64,000 nucleotides of DNA from Amycolatopsis nalaikhensis (GCF_030264295.1 NZ_CP127173.1:7075501-7139500); one strand, 5' to 3'. Numbered from the stretch's first letter, positions 17,860 to 26,906 are shown. Notes: generated by a model from the letters alone, not told the origin. Numbers and translations: made by a program.

Positions 17860-17869
17860 TGTACGTACA
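17860..17869. promoter_or_regulatory. HutC-type operator candidate (TGTACGTACA)
   Basis: A perfect 10-bp palindrome in an AT-rich patch between the divergent permease and GntR genes. Its position, about 20 bp from the permease start, suits repression. GntR/HutC proteins bind short palindromes of this kind. Confidence 0.6.
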
Positions 17870-17936
17870 ATCAAAGTAGATGATGTTCGGACATTTGGCC
17901 ACGGGTAGGGTCGGGCGCGACAGCCGGGAGGAAGCC

Positions 17937-18692
17937 ATGCCGCCGCGGACGCTCAGCCGCTCGGGCACCGAGCCGCTCTGGCGCCAGCTGCAGCGCGAGC
18001 TGCTGACCAGGCTCGACGCCGGCGAGTTCGCCGACCGGTTCCCGGGTGAGCTCGCGCTGGTCGACGAGTACGGCGTGAGCAGGCACACGGTCCGGCAGGC
18101 CCTGCGGCAGCTGCGCGCGGACGGCGTGATCGTGGCCGAGCGCGGCCGGCAGCCGCGGGTGGCGCCGCCGGCCGAGATCGCGCAGCCGATGGGCGCGCTC
18201 TACAGCCTCTTCGCATCGGTGGAGGCCGCCGGCCTCTCGCAGCACAGCGTCGTGCGCACCTTCGACGTCCGCGCCGACGCCCTCGTCGCCGAGCGCCTCG
18301 ACCTGGAAGCCTCCACCCCGCTGATCTACCTCGAGCGGCTCCGCCTCGCCGGGGACGAACCGCTCGCCCTCGACCGGGTCTGGCTCCCGGCGGATCTGGC
18401 GAAACCGTTGCTGCGGGCGGATTTCTCCCACACCGGGCTCTACGCCGAACTGGCCAGGCGAACCGGGGTCAAGCTGGACCACGGCCGGGAAGAGGTGCAC
18501 GCGGTCATCCCGACCGCCGCCGAACGCGCCCAGCTCTCGTGCGCGCACGATGTCGCGGCGTTCGCGATCAACCGGCTGAGCCACGCCCGCGGCCGCCCGG
18601 TGGAGTGGCGCCACACCCTCGTCCGCGGCGACCGGTTCGCGCTCACCGCGGAGTTCTCGGCGGCGGGCTACCGGCTGCTCGGCCGCGCCTAA
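17937..18692 (+). CDS. GntR family transcriptional regulator, HutC (UTRA) subfamily
   Basis: 251 aa from an ATG preceded by GGGAGG; an upstream in-frame ATG lacks a ribosome site. The winged helix reads FPGELALVDEYGVSRHTVRQ then LRQLRADGVIVAERG. The C-terminal UTRA domain has the usual ERLRLAGDEPLALDRVWLP and a late NRLSHARGRPVEWRHTLVRG. UTRA domains bind small metabolites such as sugars, urocanate or sulfonates. It probably represses the divergent YeiH-type permease through the TGTACGTACA site. The next gene starts 9 nt downstream but may be a separate function. Confidence 0.9.
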   Translation: MPPRTLSRSGTEPLWRQLQRELLTRLDAGEFADRFPGELALVDEYGVSRHTVRQALRQLRADGVIVAERGRQPRVAPPAEIAQPMGALYSLFASVEAAGLSQHSVVRTFDVRADALVAERLDLEASTPLIYLERLRLAGDEPLALDRVWLPADLAKPLLRADFSHTGLYAELARRTGVKLDHGREEVHAVIPTAAERAQLSCAHDVAAFAINRLSHARGRPVEWRHTLVRGDRFALTAEFSAAGYRLLGRA

Positions 18693-18701
18693 GCTGGCCG
18701 G

Positions 18702-19382
18702 GTGGACGAGCCGAACCCGCCGCGCATCCTGGTGATCGAGGACGCGGAAGCGATCCGGGTGCCGGTCGAGTCCGCCTTGGCCGACGCCGGGTTCACGGTC
18801 CGCTCGCTGCCCGACGGCACCGGGCTGGAGGCGGAGTTCGCCCGCGCCCGCCCGGACCTGGTCGTGCTGGACGTCATGCTGCCCGGCCGGGACGGTTTCG
18901 AGCTGCTGCGGGTGATCCGGCGCGCGTCGGCGGCCGGGGTGGTGATGCTGACCGCGCGGGACGGCGTCGAGGACCGGCTGCGCGGCCTCGGCGACGGCGC
19001 CGACGACTACGTCGTGAAGCCGTTCGTCCTCGCCGAACTGGTCGCGCGGGTGACCGCGGTGCTGCGGCGGACCGGGCGCACCCGGCCGGCCGTGGAGGTC
19101 GGCGGCCTCGTGATCGACGTCGAAGGCGGCCGCGCCCGTTACGGCGGCACCGACGTCGAGCTGACCGCCACCGAGTGGAAGCTGCTGCTGTACTTCGCCC
19201 GGCACCGCGACCGCGTGGTGTCCAAGACGCAGGTGCTCACGGCCGTCTGGGGTTACGGCGAACTGGCGCCCAACCTCGTCGAGGTCAACGTCAGCACGCT
19301 GCGCCGCAAGCTCGAAGCGCACGGCCCGCGCGTGCTGCACACCGTGCGCGGGCAGGGATACGTACTGCGCGGTGACGCGTGA
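18702..19382 (+). CDS. OmpR/PhoB family response regulator
   Basis: 226 aa. The receiver domain (about 6-115) has the acidic pocket in VIEDAE, phospho-acceptor Asp57 in VVLDVMLPGRDG, and Lys106 in VVKPF. The C-terminal winged helix (about 130-225) ends with VSTLRRKLEAHG and VLHTVRGQGYVLR. It starts with GTG 9 nt after the GntR gene and overlaps the histidine kinase start by 4 nt, so the two form a cognate pair. The signal and targets are unknown. Confidence 0.94.
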   Translation: MDEPNPPRILVIEDAEAIRVPVESALADAGFTVRSLPDGTGLEAEFARARPDLVVLDVMLPGRDGFELLRVIRRASAAGVVMLTARDGVEDRLRGLGDGADDYVVKPFVLAELVARVTAVLRRTGRTRPAVEVGGLVIDVEGGRARYGGTDVELTATEWKLLLYFARHRDRVVSKTQVLTAVWGYGELAPNLVEVNVSTLRRKLEAHGPRVLHTVRGQGYVLRGDA

Positions 19383-20707
19383 GCGGGCTGCGGACGGCGT
19401 CGCTGCGCCGCCGGGTCACCGTCACCGTGCTGGTGGTGCTCGCAGTGGTGCTGGTCGCCGTCGGCCTGGTCGTGGACGCGGTGTTCCGCGCGCAGGCCGA
19501 GCGGGACGTCAACGCGGTGCTCACCGCCCGCATCCAGCTGGCGCAGCAGCTGGCCAAGCAGAACACGGCCCCGCAGAACCTGCTGAGGCGCGTCGAAACG
19601 CGCGGGGTGCAGGGCACGCTGACCCTGCCCGACGGCACCGTCCTCGGTGGGCCCGGCCTGCCGGCGGACGCGCGGATCCGTCAGGTGCGGGCGACGCTTT
19701 CCGGGCCGCCGCGGATCGACGGCGCGAAGCTGACGCTCACCGCGGACGAGTCCCTGATCGCGGCGGCCGAGCAGAGCCTGCGGTGGGTGCTGCTGGCCAC
19801 CGGTGTCGGCGCGCTGGTCGTCGTCGCGATCGCGTTGCTGCTGGCCGTCCGGTTCGCGCTCGCGCCGCTGGACGCCATGACGCGGCTGGCCCGCTCGATC
19901 GTCTCCGGCGGCCGGGGCGGGCGGCTCGCCCCGGAGAGGCCCGGCACCGAGCTGGGGCGCGCGGCGGCGGCGTTCGACTCCGCGCTGGACGCCCTCGAGG
20001 GCGCGGAGCGGGCGGCGCGCGAGTCGGAGGAGCGGACCCGGCGGTTCGTCGCCGACGCGGCCCACGAGCTGCGCACGCCGCTGGCCGGAGTGCAGGCGGC
20101 GGCCGAGGCGCTGCTGCAGCAGCCGCCGGACACGCCCCAGGAGCAGCGGGAACGGCTGCAGCTGCTGGTGGTCCGCGAGTCCCAGCGAGCCGGCCGGCTC
20201 GTCGCCGACCTGCTCGACCTGGCGCGGCTGGACGCGGGCGCCGAGCTCGACCGGACGCCGGTCGCGCTGCGCGAGCTGGCGGCGGTGCAGGCCGAGCAGG
20301 TGCGGCTGACCACGCCGGACGTGACGGTCGAGGTCACCGGGCCGGACACGGTCGTCGTGGGTGACCGGGCGCGGCTGACGCAGATCCTCGCCAACCTGAC
20401 CGGCAACGCCGTCCGCGCGATGGCGGGCCGGGGCACGCTCACCTTGGAGGTCACCGCCGACGGGTTCACGGTGACCGACACGGGACCGGGCGTGCCTGGC
20501 CCGGAGCGCGAGCGCATCTTCGACCGCCTGGTCCGCCTGGACGCGGCCCGCGAGCAGGGTGGCTCGGGCCTGGGGTTGCCGATCGCCCGCGGTTTCGCGC
20601 GCGCCCACGGCGGCGACCTGTGGTGCGAGGCCGCGCCGGGTGGGGGAGCGAGGTTCCGGTTGACCGGGTTGCCGCCAGCGCCCCAAGGTGGCCTTCGGTG
20701 CGTCTGA
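19379..20707 (+). CDS. HAMP-containing sensor histidine kinase
   Basis: 442 aa. TM1 lies at about residues 10-35, a short extracytoplasmic loop follows, TM2 (LLATGVGALVVVAIALLLAV) is at about 140-160, and the HAMP linker comes next. The H-box is FVADAAHELRTPLAG with His229. N-box (NLTGNAVRAM), G1 (VTDTGPGVPG) and G2 (GGSGLGLPIARG) boxes are intact. The last codons (..APQGGLRCV) are encoded by a tandem intergenic repeat that continues past the stop, so the natural C-terminus may have been altered by that element. Confidence 0.94.
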   Translation: MSGLRTASLRRRVTVTVLVVLAVVLVAVGLVVDAVFRAQAERDVNAVLTARIQLAQQLAKQNTAPQNLLRRVETRGVQGTLTLPDGTVLGGPGLPADARIRQVRATLSGPPRIDGAKLTLTADESLIAAAEQSLRWVLLATGVGALVVVAIALLLAVRFALAPLDAMTRLARSIVSGGRGGRLAPERPGTELGRAAAAFDSALDALEGAERAARESEERTRRFVADAAHELRTPLAGVQAAAEALLQQPPDTPQEQRERLQLLVVRESQRAGRLVADLLDLARLDAGAELDRTPVALRELAAVQAEQVRLTTPDVTVEVTGPDTVVVGDRARLTQILANLTGNAVRAMAGRGTLTLEVTADGFTVTDTGPGVPGPERERIFDRLVRLDAAREQGGSGLGLPIARGFARAHGGDLWCEAAPGGGARFRLTGLPPAPQGGLRCV

Positions 20708-20762
20708 CGCAACCAATGTGGCCTTCGGTGCGTGAGACGCAACCAAGGCCGCCTTGGGGCGC
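20678..20762. repeat. Tandem 30-bp repeat within a long inverted repeat, between convergent genes
   Basis: Two 30-bp copies (20683-20712 and 20713-20742) share CCAA..TGGCCTTCGGTGCGT and GACGCAA and differ at three or four bases. They are flanked by inverted ends, GCGCCCCAAGGTGGCC and GGCCGCCTTGGGGCGC, one mismatch in 16 bp, so the whole unit can fold into a large hairpin. Each copy also holds a small GCGTC/GACGC-type hairpin. It lies between convergent genes and probably acts as a bidirectional terminator. Its left end overlaps the kinase 3' end. Confidence 0.75.
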
Positions 20763-20763
20763 A

Positions 20764-21972
20764 TCAGGCGAACAGGCCGTCCATCCGTCCACTGTGGCCG
20801 GGGAGCACCTTGCCCGCGTCGGTGCCGAGGACGTCCTCCACCAGCGTCGCGTACACGTCGCGGAAGTCCGTCGACAGCTTCAGGTCGCCGTCGTCCAGGT
20901 CGGTCAAGCTCGGCTCCGCGCCGTGGAAGCCGCCCTTCACCCGGGGGCCCAGGACGAACACCGGGCCCGCCGTGCCGTGGTCGGTGCCCTGGCTCGCGTT
21001 CGCCGTGACCCGCCTGCCGAACTCCGAATACACCAGCACGGTCGCCTGCTTGCCGCGGTCGTACTTCGCCAGCCGCTGGACGAACGGCGTCAGCGCGCCG
21101 TCCAGCTCGGTCAGCAGCCGCTGCTGGGTGCCGCGCTCGTCGGCGTGCGTGTCGAACCCGCCCAGCGACACCGAATACGCCCGCGTCGGCACGCCCGCCT
21201 CGATCAGCCCGGCGACCACGTCCAGCTGCGCCGCCAGCTCGCCCTTCGCCTTCTTCCCACCCTCGCCGGGCTTACCCAGCGTCTGCACGGCCCGGTGCAG
21301 GTCGGTGACCGATCGCGCCGCGCGTGCTTGCCAGAACCCCTCGCCCGGCTGGGCGGCGCCGAGGTCCTCGAACGCCTTACCCAGCGCGCCTTCCGGGAGC
21401 TTCAGCCCGCCGACCGGCAGCGACGCCGCCGCGGTCCGCTCCCCGGCGAGCAGCGGCGGCAGCACCGGGTCGACCGAGACCGCCCGCAGCGGGTCGTCGC
21501 CGGTGGCGTCCAGCCAGCGGCCGAGCCAGCCGGTCGGCACGGACGTCTCCGGCGACGCCGTCTGCCAGATCGCCATCGACCGGAAATGGCTGTGGTCGGG
21601 CTTCGGGTAGCCGACGCCGCGCAACACCGCGAGCTGCCCGCCATCCCAGAGTCCCTTGAACCCCTTCATCCCCGGGTTCAGGCCGAGGCCCTCGCCGAGG
21701 TCGAGCACCTCTTCCGGCTTGTACGCCAGCTCCGAGCGCGCGTCTTGGTACGCCGGGTCGCCCGCGGGAACGACGGTGTTGAGGCCGTCGTTGCCGCCGT
21801 AGAGGGTGACGACCACGAGCACGCCCGCGTCCGGGTCCAGCGGGTTCTCCTGCGCCGCCGACAGCAGCTGCCCCCAGTCGACCTGCGTGGCGCCGGCGGC
21901 CAGCGCCGCGGCGGCCGTCACGCCGGTCGCGGTGAGGAACCTGCGACGGTTCACCTGCTGCACGATCGTCAC
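20764..21972 (-). CDS. DUF1501 domain-containing protein, Tat-exported
   Basis: 402 aa. The N-terminus has a twin-arginine-type signal (NRRRFLTATGVTAAAALAAG). The body shows the DUF1501 landmarks: VVVTLYGGNDGLNTVVP, HSHFRSMAIWQTASPE, SLGGFDTHADE, VYSEFGRRVTANASQGTDHG and the C-terminal RDVYATLVEDVLG. The family is distantly related to the alkaline phosphatase/sulfatase fold; its enzyme activity is unknown. The GTG start overlaps the DUF1800 stop (GTGA). DUF1800-DUF1501 pairs occur widely and are thought to act together outside the membrane. Confidence 0.9.
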   Translation of the reverse strand: MTIVQQVNRRRFLTATGVTAAAALAAGATQVDWGQLLSAAQENPLDPDAGVLVVVTLYGGNDGLNTVVPAGDPAYQDARSELAYKPEEVLDLGEGLGLNPGMKGFKGLWDGGQLAVLRGVGYPKPDHSHFRSMAIWQTASPETSVPTGWLGRWLDATGDDPLRAVSVDPVLPPLLAGERTAAASLPVGGLKLPEGALGKAFEDLGAAQPGEGFWQARAARSVTDLHRAVQTLGKPGEGGKKAKGELAAQLDVVAGLIEAGVPTRAYSVSLGGFDTHADERGTQQRLLTELDGALTPFVQRLAKYDRGKQATVLVYSEFGRRVTANASQGTDHGTAGPVFVLGPRVKGGFHGAEPSLTDLDDGDLKLSTDFRDVYATLVEDVLGTDAGKVLPGHSGRMDGLFA

Positions 21973-23270
21973 CCGCTCACTACGTATTCGGGGGCACAAG
22001 CGGCCACTGTGGACAGTTGGCGGACGTTGCCGGCGACGGCGGCCAGCGCGGCGCGGGTCCGGTCCGACCACGCGTCGACGCCGAGCAGGTCGCCGATCGC
22101 GGCGGCCTTGTCCCGCGCCTTCGCCACCGCGCCCAGGTCGGCCTGCTCGGCGACCAGCTGGGCCGCGTGCAGGCGCGCCACGCCCGCCGACGTCGTCAGC
22201 CAGGCCCCGCTCGCCGCCCAGCCGCCGACGCTGGGCGGCTGGAACGGTACTTGGCCCATCCCGCGCAACGCCGCCAGCAGCTGGGTCCGGGTCTTGTCGT
22301 CGAGATTTGCCGGTCGTACGCCCAGGGCGCGCAGCAGCCCGGCCAGCCACTCGACCGGCTGCTTGACCAGCGACGTCGCGCTGTCGTGGAACGCGGGTTC
22401 GTCGGTGATCGCGCGCAGCAGCGCGCGGATGTCGCGGCGGCTTCCGTAGGCGGCGACCAGTCGGTTGAGCGCGTCGGCCGGCGGCGGGGTCGCCGACACC
22501 AGCCGGAACCAGACGCGGCCGGCGACGAACGGCGCCGATTCCGGCCGGCTCAGCACGAGGTCCACAAAGGACTGAGCGTCGAAGTCCCCGTCGGTGCCGA
22601 GGATGTGCTTGACGCCGTCGTCGTGCCGCTTGGCGATCAGCTGCGCGCCGGTGGCGTCGCGTTTCGCGGTCCAGCCGGTGAGCGCGCGGGCCGCCTCGCG
22701 GACGTCGTCTTCGGTGTAGTGCCCGACGCCGAGGGTGAACAGCTCCATGAACTCGCGGGAAAGGTTTTCGTTGGGTTTGCCCGCTTTGTTGCTGTTGCCG
22801 TCCAGCCACAGCAGCATCGCGGGGTCGACGACCATGGCGCGGGCGAGGTCGGTGAAGCTGCCGAGGGCGTGTTCGCGCTGAGTTCGGTTCTGCGCGAGCA
22901 TGAGTCGCGGGCTGCGCACCTTCTGCTCGCTGGTGGCGAAGTGGCCGTGCCAGAACCAGGTCAGCCGTTCCACGGAGGCGAGGTCGGTGGCCACCATCCG
23001 GTCCAGCCACCAGCTCACGGCCTGCGTGGCCTGTGCCTGGGTCTGCTTGCGGGCCTGCTGCTTGGCGGCCTGGTCGGCGTTCTTACCCGGTTTGTCCGGT
23101 GGCGGGCCGGGATCGGGCATCGGCGTCGCGGCCGCACCGGCGTCCGGCCCGGCGCCCAGCAACCGGTCCCGGGTTTCGGCGAACCCGCGGTCGAGGTCGC
23201 CGGGCCGCGGCCCGAAGCCGAGGCGATCGTGCAGCCGCCGGACGGCCGCTCGTTCGGAAAGCGCCACCAT
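21969..23270 (-). CDS. DUF1800 domain-containing protein
   Basis: 433 aa from an ATG inside CATCGGAGGCATG; the following GTG is an alternative. It starts with RLHDRLGFGPRPGDLDRGF and shows family motifs LTWFWHGHFATS, NENLSREFMELFTLGVGHYTE and RALTGWT. A lysine/glutamine-rich linker (about 70-95) precedes the main domain. No clear signal peptide is visible. The function of DUF1800 is not established. It is the upstream member of a coupled pair with the Tat-exported DUF1501 protein. Confidence 0.9.
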   Translation of the reverse strand: MVALSERAAVRRLHDRLGFGPRPGDLDRGFAETRDRLLGAGPDAGAAATPMPDPGPPPDKPGKNADQAAKQQARKQTQAQATQAVSWWLDRMVATDLASVERLTWFWHGHFATSEQKVRSPRLMLAQNRTQREHALGSFTDLARAMVVDPAMLLWLDGNSNKAGKPNENLSREFMELFTLGVGHYTEDDVREAARALTGWTAKRDATGAQLIAKRHDDGVKHILGTDGDFDAQSFVDLVLSRPESAPFVAGRVWFRLVSATPPPADALNRLVAAYGSRRDIRALLRAITDEPAFHDSATSLVKQPVEWLAGLLRALGVRPANLDDKTRTQLLAALRGMGQVPFQPPSVGGWAASGAWLTTSAGVARLHAAQLVAEQADLGAVAKARDKAAAIGDLLGVDAWSDRTRAALAAVAGNVRQLSTVAACAPEYVVSG

Positions 23271-23349
23271 GCCTCCGATGGTGGGACACGGGGCCCGCCG
23301 CCGCGACCACCCGGCGCGGACCTTAAGCCGATCCACAGCTACGGGCGGC

Positions 23350-24324
23350 TCAGGGCAGCGCGGCGAGGAAACCGGTGACGGCGAGCAGCCCCGTCACGCT
23401 CAGGTTGATCAGCCGGTGCTCCATGATGACGGCGGCGAATTCCCGGATGGTCGCGCTGGGCCAGTAGTAGAGCGCGGTGGGGGAGCCGACGACCTGCCCG
23501 TTCACCTTCGCCGTGCGGGCGAGGATCGCGGCGCGGAAGGCGTGGAAGTTGTTGGTGACGAGGACGCACCGGTAGCCGGGGCGGTGCCGCCGCATGAGGT
23601 CCCGGCTGAAGGTGAGGTTCTGCGCGGTGGTCGTCGAGCGGTCTTCGCGGAGCAGCTTGTCGTCGGGTACGCCGTGGGCGAGGAGGTAGTCGGCCATGGC
23701 GTGGGATTCCGGCTGGTTTTCGTCCGGTCCCTGACCGCCCGAGGTGATGACGAGCGGGTCACCGCCTCGGTCGCGTTCGGCTCGGTAGAGGGCGAGCGCC
23801 TTGTCGAGCCGGCTGGCCAGCAGCGGAGGGATCCGGCCGTTGATGATGCGCGAGCCGAGCACGACCACGAAGTCCACACCGGGACGGACGCGCAGCCGGC
23901 TGTAGAGGAAGGCGTAACCGAGGTAGCAGCAGAACAGGAAGCTCACGTAGGACACCGCGGCCAGCACGGAGACGGCCACCGCGCCGACGGCCGGCTGCTG
24001 GGTGTACTGGGCGGTGACCACCAGGACGACGAGGGCGAGCAGTCCCAGACCCGCGAGGAAGGACAGGAGGTTCCCCAGGGACCGGCTTTCGCGCCGGATC
24101 ATGGTGACGCCGTTCGCGAGCAGGAAGACCGCCAGCACGAGCACCGCGAACAGCGGTGTCAGGAGGACGAAGAACACGACGACGGCCCCGGTTTCCGGGG
24201 GAAGCCGGTCGATGTCGTGCAGGAGCCCGATGAGCAGGCAGGCGACGGCCAAGCCGAGCAGAACCGCGTTCCGGAACCGTCTGCGGTCCTGCCGGATGCT
24301 CACCAGTGCCACGATCAGGAACAC
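23350..24324 (-). CDS. YdcF/SanA-like (DUF218) membrane protein
   Basis: 324 aa. Four or five helices fill the first 150 residues. The soluble DUF218 domain follows: VDFVVVLGSRIINGRIPPLLASRLDKAL, then LVITSGGQGPDENQPES, LREDRSTTTAQNLTFSRDLM and CVLVTNNFHAFRA. The domain is linked to envelope functions (SanA, ElyC) and vancomycin-related barrier phenotypes, but the reaction is unknown. The first in-frame GTG begins directly within a hydrophobic segment. Upstream the frame is open for 24 codons to a TGA without ATG or GTG, so the exact start is uncertain. Confidence 0.85.
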   Translation of the reverse strand: MFLIVALVSIRQDRRRFRNAVLLGLAVACLLIGLLHDIDRLPPETGAVVVFFVLLTPLFAVLVLAVFLLANGVTMIRRESRSLGNLLSFLAGLGLLALVVLVVTAQYTQQPAVGAVAVSVLAAVSYVSFLFCCYLGYAFLYSRLRVRPGVDFVVVLGSRIINGRIPPLLASRLDKALALYRAERDRGGDPLVITSGGQGPDENQPESHAMADYLLAHGVPDDKLLREDRSTTTAQNLTFSRDLMRRHRPGYRCVLVTNNFHAFRAAILARTAKVNGQVVGSPTALYYWPSATIREFAAVIMEHRLINLSVTGLLAVTGFLAALP

Positions 24325-24472
24325 GGCGGCCAGGGCGTAGAGAATGACTGTCGCCTCCGGGATCTCGGTGTCGGATCGGCAGCCAGATCATCGGACGCCG
24401 GGGGCGAACAGCCGGGTCGTGTCACTCGTCGGCGACGAGGATTCACCTGACCGGGTCAGGTCGTCCGGCGGC

Positions 24473-24503
24473 GCGGCCCCGCGCCTGGCGGGAGCGGGGC
24501 CGC
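24473..24503 (-). terminator. GC-rich hairpin after the secreted repeat-protein pseudogene
   Basis: GCGGCCCCGC and GCGGGGCCGC form a perfect 10-bp stem with an 11-nt loop. A second small palindrome, ACCTGAC-CGG-GTCAGGT, lies at 24445-24461. Together they look like the transcription end for the minus-strand gene. Confidence 0.6.
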
Positions 24504-24514
24504 CGGTCACGCGG

Positions 24515-26310
24515 TCAGTTGACGTACACCGAGTAGCCGATGCCACCCGACTTGGTGCCGTCGGCCGTGGTGCCCCACACGATGACCGAGTAGCTGCCCC
24601 GGTCCGGTGGGGCCCACGTCATCGTCCCCGCACCCGATCCGTCCGCCGGTACGGTGACCTGCTCGGTCACGGCACCGCTGTCGTTCCGGACGTAGTAAGG
24701 CGCGCTCGTGATGCTGAAGTAGTACGTCTTCTCCGGCGAGGAGACGTTGTCGGCCGTCAGCGTGCGCACCCGCAGGTTGTGGGATGCCGAGCCCTCCGGG
24801 GGCAGCGGGGGAGTCCAGGCCAGCCCGGCGCGCCCGTTCTGGGCGGCCACCTGCTGGACCGGACCCCAGTCGAACGAGTACTCGAACGTCACCGCGCCCG
24901 GCTGGCGGGCGTCGAACGTGAACGTGCCGGGGAACACCCGCCCGTTCGCCTGGAACTCCTTCGAGGTCACCACCATCTCGTAGTCGCCGATCCTCGGTGG
25001 GGTGTAGCTCACCGACGCGGTGTTCCCGCTGACCGGCACGGTCCACTTGGTCGCCGGGTCCGCCGTCAGCCAGTACTCGAACTCCACGGCGTCCGGCATC
25101 GGGGTGGTGAACGTGAACGTGGCGGCCCCGCTCTGCGTCCCGATGTCGCCCTCGTGGCCGATCGCCGGCCGCCAGGTGTTGAGCGACAACTGTTTCTCCG
25201 TCACCGGCGACAGCCCACCGGACGCGTCGCGGGCCCGCACCCGCAGCACGTTCTGGTCAGCCGAGGTGAACTCGACCGGCAGCGCGGCGGTACCGTCGGC
25301 GTTCGCCTTGACCGTCCACTTCGTACTCTCGGCGCTCGCGAACCAGTAGTCGTGCTCGACGACGTCCGGCATTCCCGGGGTCGCCGTGTACGTGGCCGAA
25401 GTGCCCAGGTCGACGTTCCCGGGCCCGCTGACCGCCGGCGACGCGTCGATGAGGAACCGGTACTCCCGTTCCGGCGACTTCACGCCCGCGGTGTCCACCA
25501 CCGGTGGCCGGCGTGATCGTCACCTCGGCGACGCCGTCCTGGCCGGCCGTGACCGTGGCGGACGCGCCGTCGTCCAGCCGGCAGTCGTACGCCACGACGT
25601 TCGGCGTCCCCGGCGCGAACCGGAACACACCCGGCACGCCGAAGCCGCCGTCCGGGCCGCCCTGCGGCGGGTAGCGGTCGGACGAGACCGTCGGCCGCGT
25701 CTCCTTGACGATGAACGAGTAGTAGGTGCTGAGCGAGAGGTTGCCCGCCCGCACGACGACTGACTGCCAGCCGGTGGCCGCCGGCGTGAAGCTGACGGTG
25801 GCGGTGCCGTCGGGGCCCGCGGCGATCTCCCGCGTGCCCCGCGCCGAAGTTGTAGTCGTACTTCACGACGTCGGTGGAACCGTTGGGGGAGAAGGTGAAC
25901 TCGCCCGCCACGCCAATCCCGCGCCTTCGGCGCCCGCCGGGTACGTCGGGAAGACGACGGCAGGCGCGTTCGGATCCGTGCGGTCGACGGTGAACCGGCA
26001 CGGGCCCGCCGTGGCCGACTTCGCACCCCAGCTGTCCTGGGCGTACACCTCCCACGCGTAGGTGCCGTCGGCGAGGTCCGAGGCGTCCGGGTACGCCGCG
26101 GCGGGGCTGCCCGACCCGGCACCCGTGCGCCGGGTCCGCCACCGGCCACCACACAAACTGCCCGGACGTGAAGTCCCCGTCCGGATCGCATTTCGGAACG
26201 CTGTTGACCAGTGGTTTCCGCGGCCGCCATCGCGCCACCGGAGCCGGTGGTGGCGAGCGCGACGGCGAGCACCGTCAGTGATCTTCGTAGCGTCAGGTCG
26301 GAGGTGGCCC
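24515..26310 (-). pseudogene. Secreted multi-domain Ig/fibronectin-like repeat protein, broken by at least five frameshifts
   Basis: The intact 3' part (24515 to about 25500) encodes about 328 residues of repeats, each opening like VEFEYWL or VEHDYWFAS and ending with strands such as VLRVRARDASGGLSP, a beta-sandwich pattern. The 5' part carries a signal-peptide-like stretch (LTVLAVALATTGSGGAMAAA) and repeats with the same YPPQGGPDGGFGVPG style. Frame must change at about 26212, 26121, 25915, 25838 and 25500 to read on; four are single-base indels, and at the last about 25 nt also seem missing. No in-frame start codon precedes the signal peptide. The reconstructed protein would be about 580 aa. 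Function is unknown; a surface or adhesion role is possible. Confidence 0.75.
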
Positions 26311-26372
26311 ACGCGCAAGATCGCCGATCGGTTTAGTCTCGCTGAAGGGCTCAACCCGAAAGACTGAAGTTC

Positions 26373-26390
26373 ATCGGCATCATTAACTGT
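26373..26390. promoter_or_regulatory. 18-bp element also found at 30150-30167
   Basis: ATCGGCATCATTAACTGT matches ATCGTCATCATTAACTGT in the divergent promoter of the F420-type operon at 17 of 18 positions, in the same orientation. It lies between the secreted repeat protein and the small exported protein, upstream of both. AT-rich words of this length are rare in this GC-rich DNA, so shared regulation is possible. Confidence 0.4.
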
Positions 26391-26462
26391 TCGGTCGAAA
26401 AAAAGGCAGTACTTCGGTAGCGTCGCCGTGGGTATTCACCATCGAAAACCGGGGGTTATCGA

Positions 26463-26906
26463 ATGCTGAAATCAATCACCACGGTCGCCGCGGCGGTCTC
26501 GCTCGGGGTCGTGGGCGTTGCCGTCTCGCCCGCGGCCGCGGCCACGAAGACCTTCTCGTGCAGCACCGGCTCCACGGCGTATGACGACGACGGATACCTC
26601 TACGCCTATTACTCGGCTTCGGGCACCGCGTCGTGGCTGGTCACCGGGATCGACTATCGGATCTACATGGGGCAGGGGATCCGGTACGGGAACCATTCCG
26701 ACGTCTACTACACGGACAACGCTTTCGCGCCCACCAAGAACTTCTCGACCGCCAACGGGAAGTCCGACGGGTCCCTGGGGACGCTGACCACCACCGACTA
26801 CCTCCGGCCCCGCCGCACGAGCAACGGGGTCAGCTTCAAGTTCACCTTCGACGAAAGCCTTTCCCCCGACCCCAGCTGCACCGGCTCCGGAACCTTCCCG
26901 AGCTGA
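26463..26906 (+). CDS. Small exported protein of unknown function
   Basis: 147 aa with a clear Sec signal peptide (MLKSITTVAAAVSLGVVG ... AAAAT; cleavage near residue 27). The mature part is rich in Tyr, Ser, Thr and Asp and has two cysteines (FSCST near the start, DPSCTG at the end) likely to form one disulfide. No domain is recognised. Upstream is an AT-rich patch with an A-tract, and a GGGGG ribosome site precedes the ATG. A lipoprotein-like gene follows 11 nt later, so both may share a transcript. Confidence 0.8.
   Translation: MLKSITTVAAAVSLGVVGVAVSPAAAATKTFSCSTGSTAYDDDGYLYAYYSASGTASWLVTGIDYRIYMGQGIRYGNHSDVYYTDNAFAPTKNFSTANGKSDGSLGTLTTTDYLRPRRTSNGVSFKFTFDESLSPDPSCTGSGTFPS

Noticed and set aside
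20683..20742. CRISPR-like repeat
   Set aside because: The two 30-bp copies are directly adjacent with no spacer, and there are no Cas genes. It is a tandem element or terminator.
20764..23010. A longer DUF1501 protein extending to 748 codons
   Set aside because: The extension overlaps the DUF1800 gene antiphase. The GTG at 21972 with the Tat signal and GTGA overlap is clearly the start.
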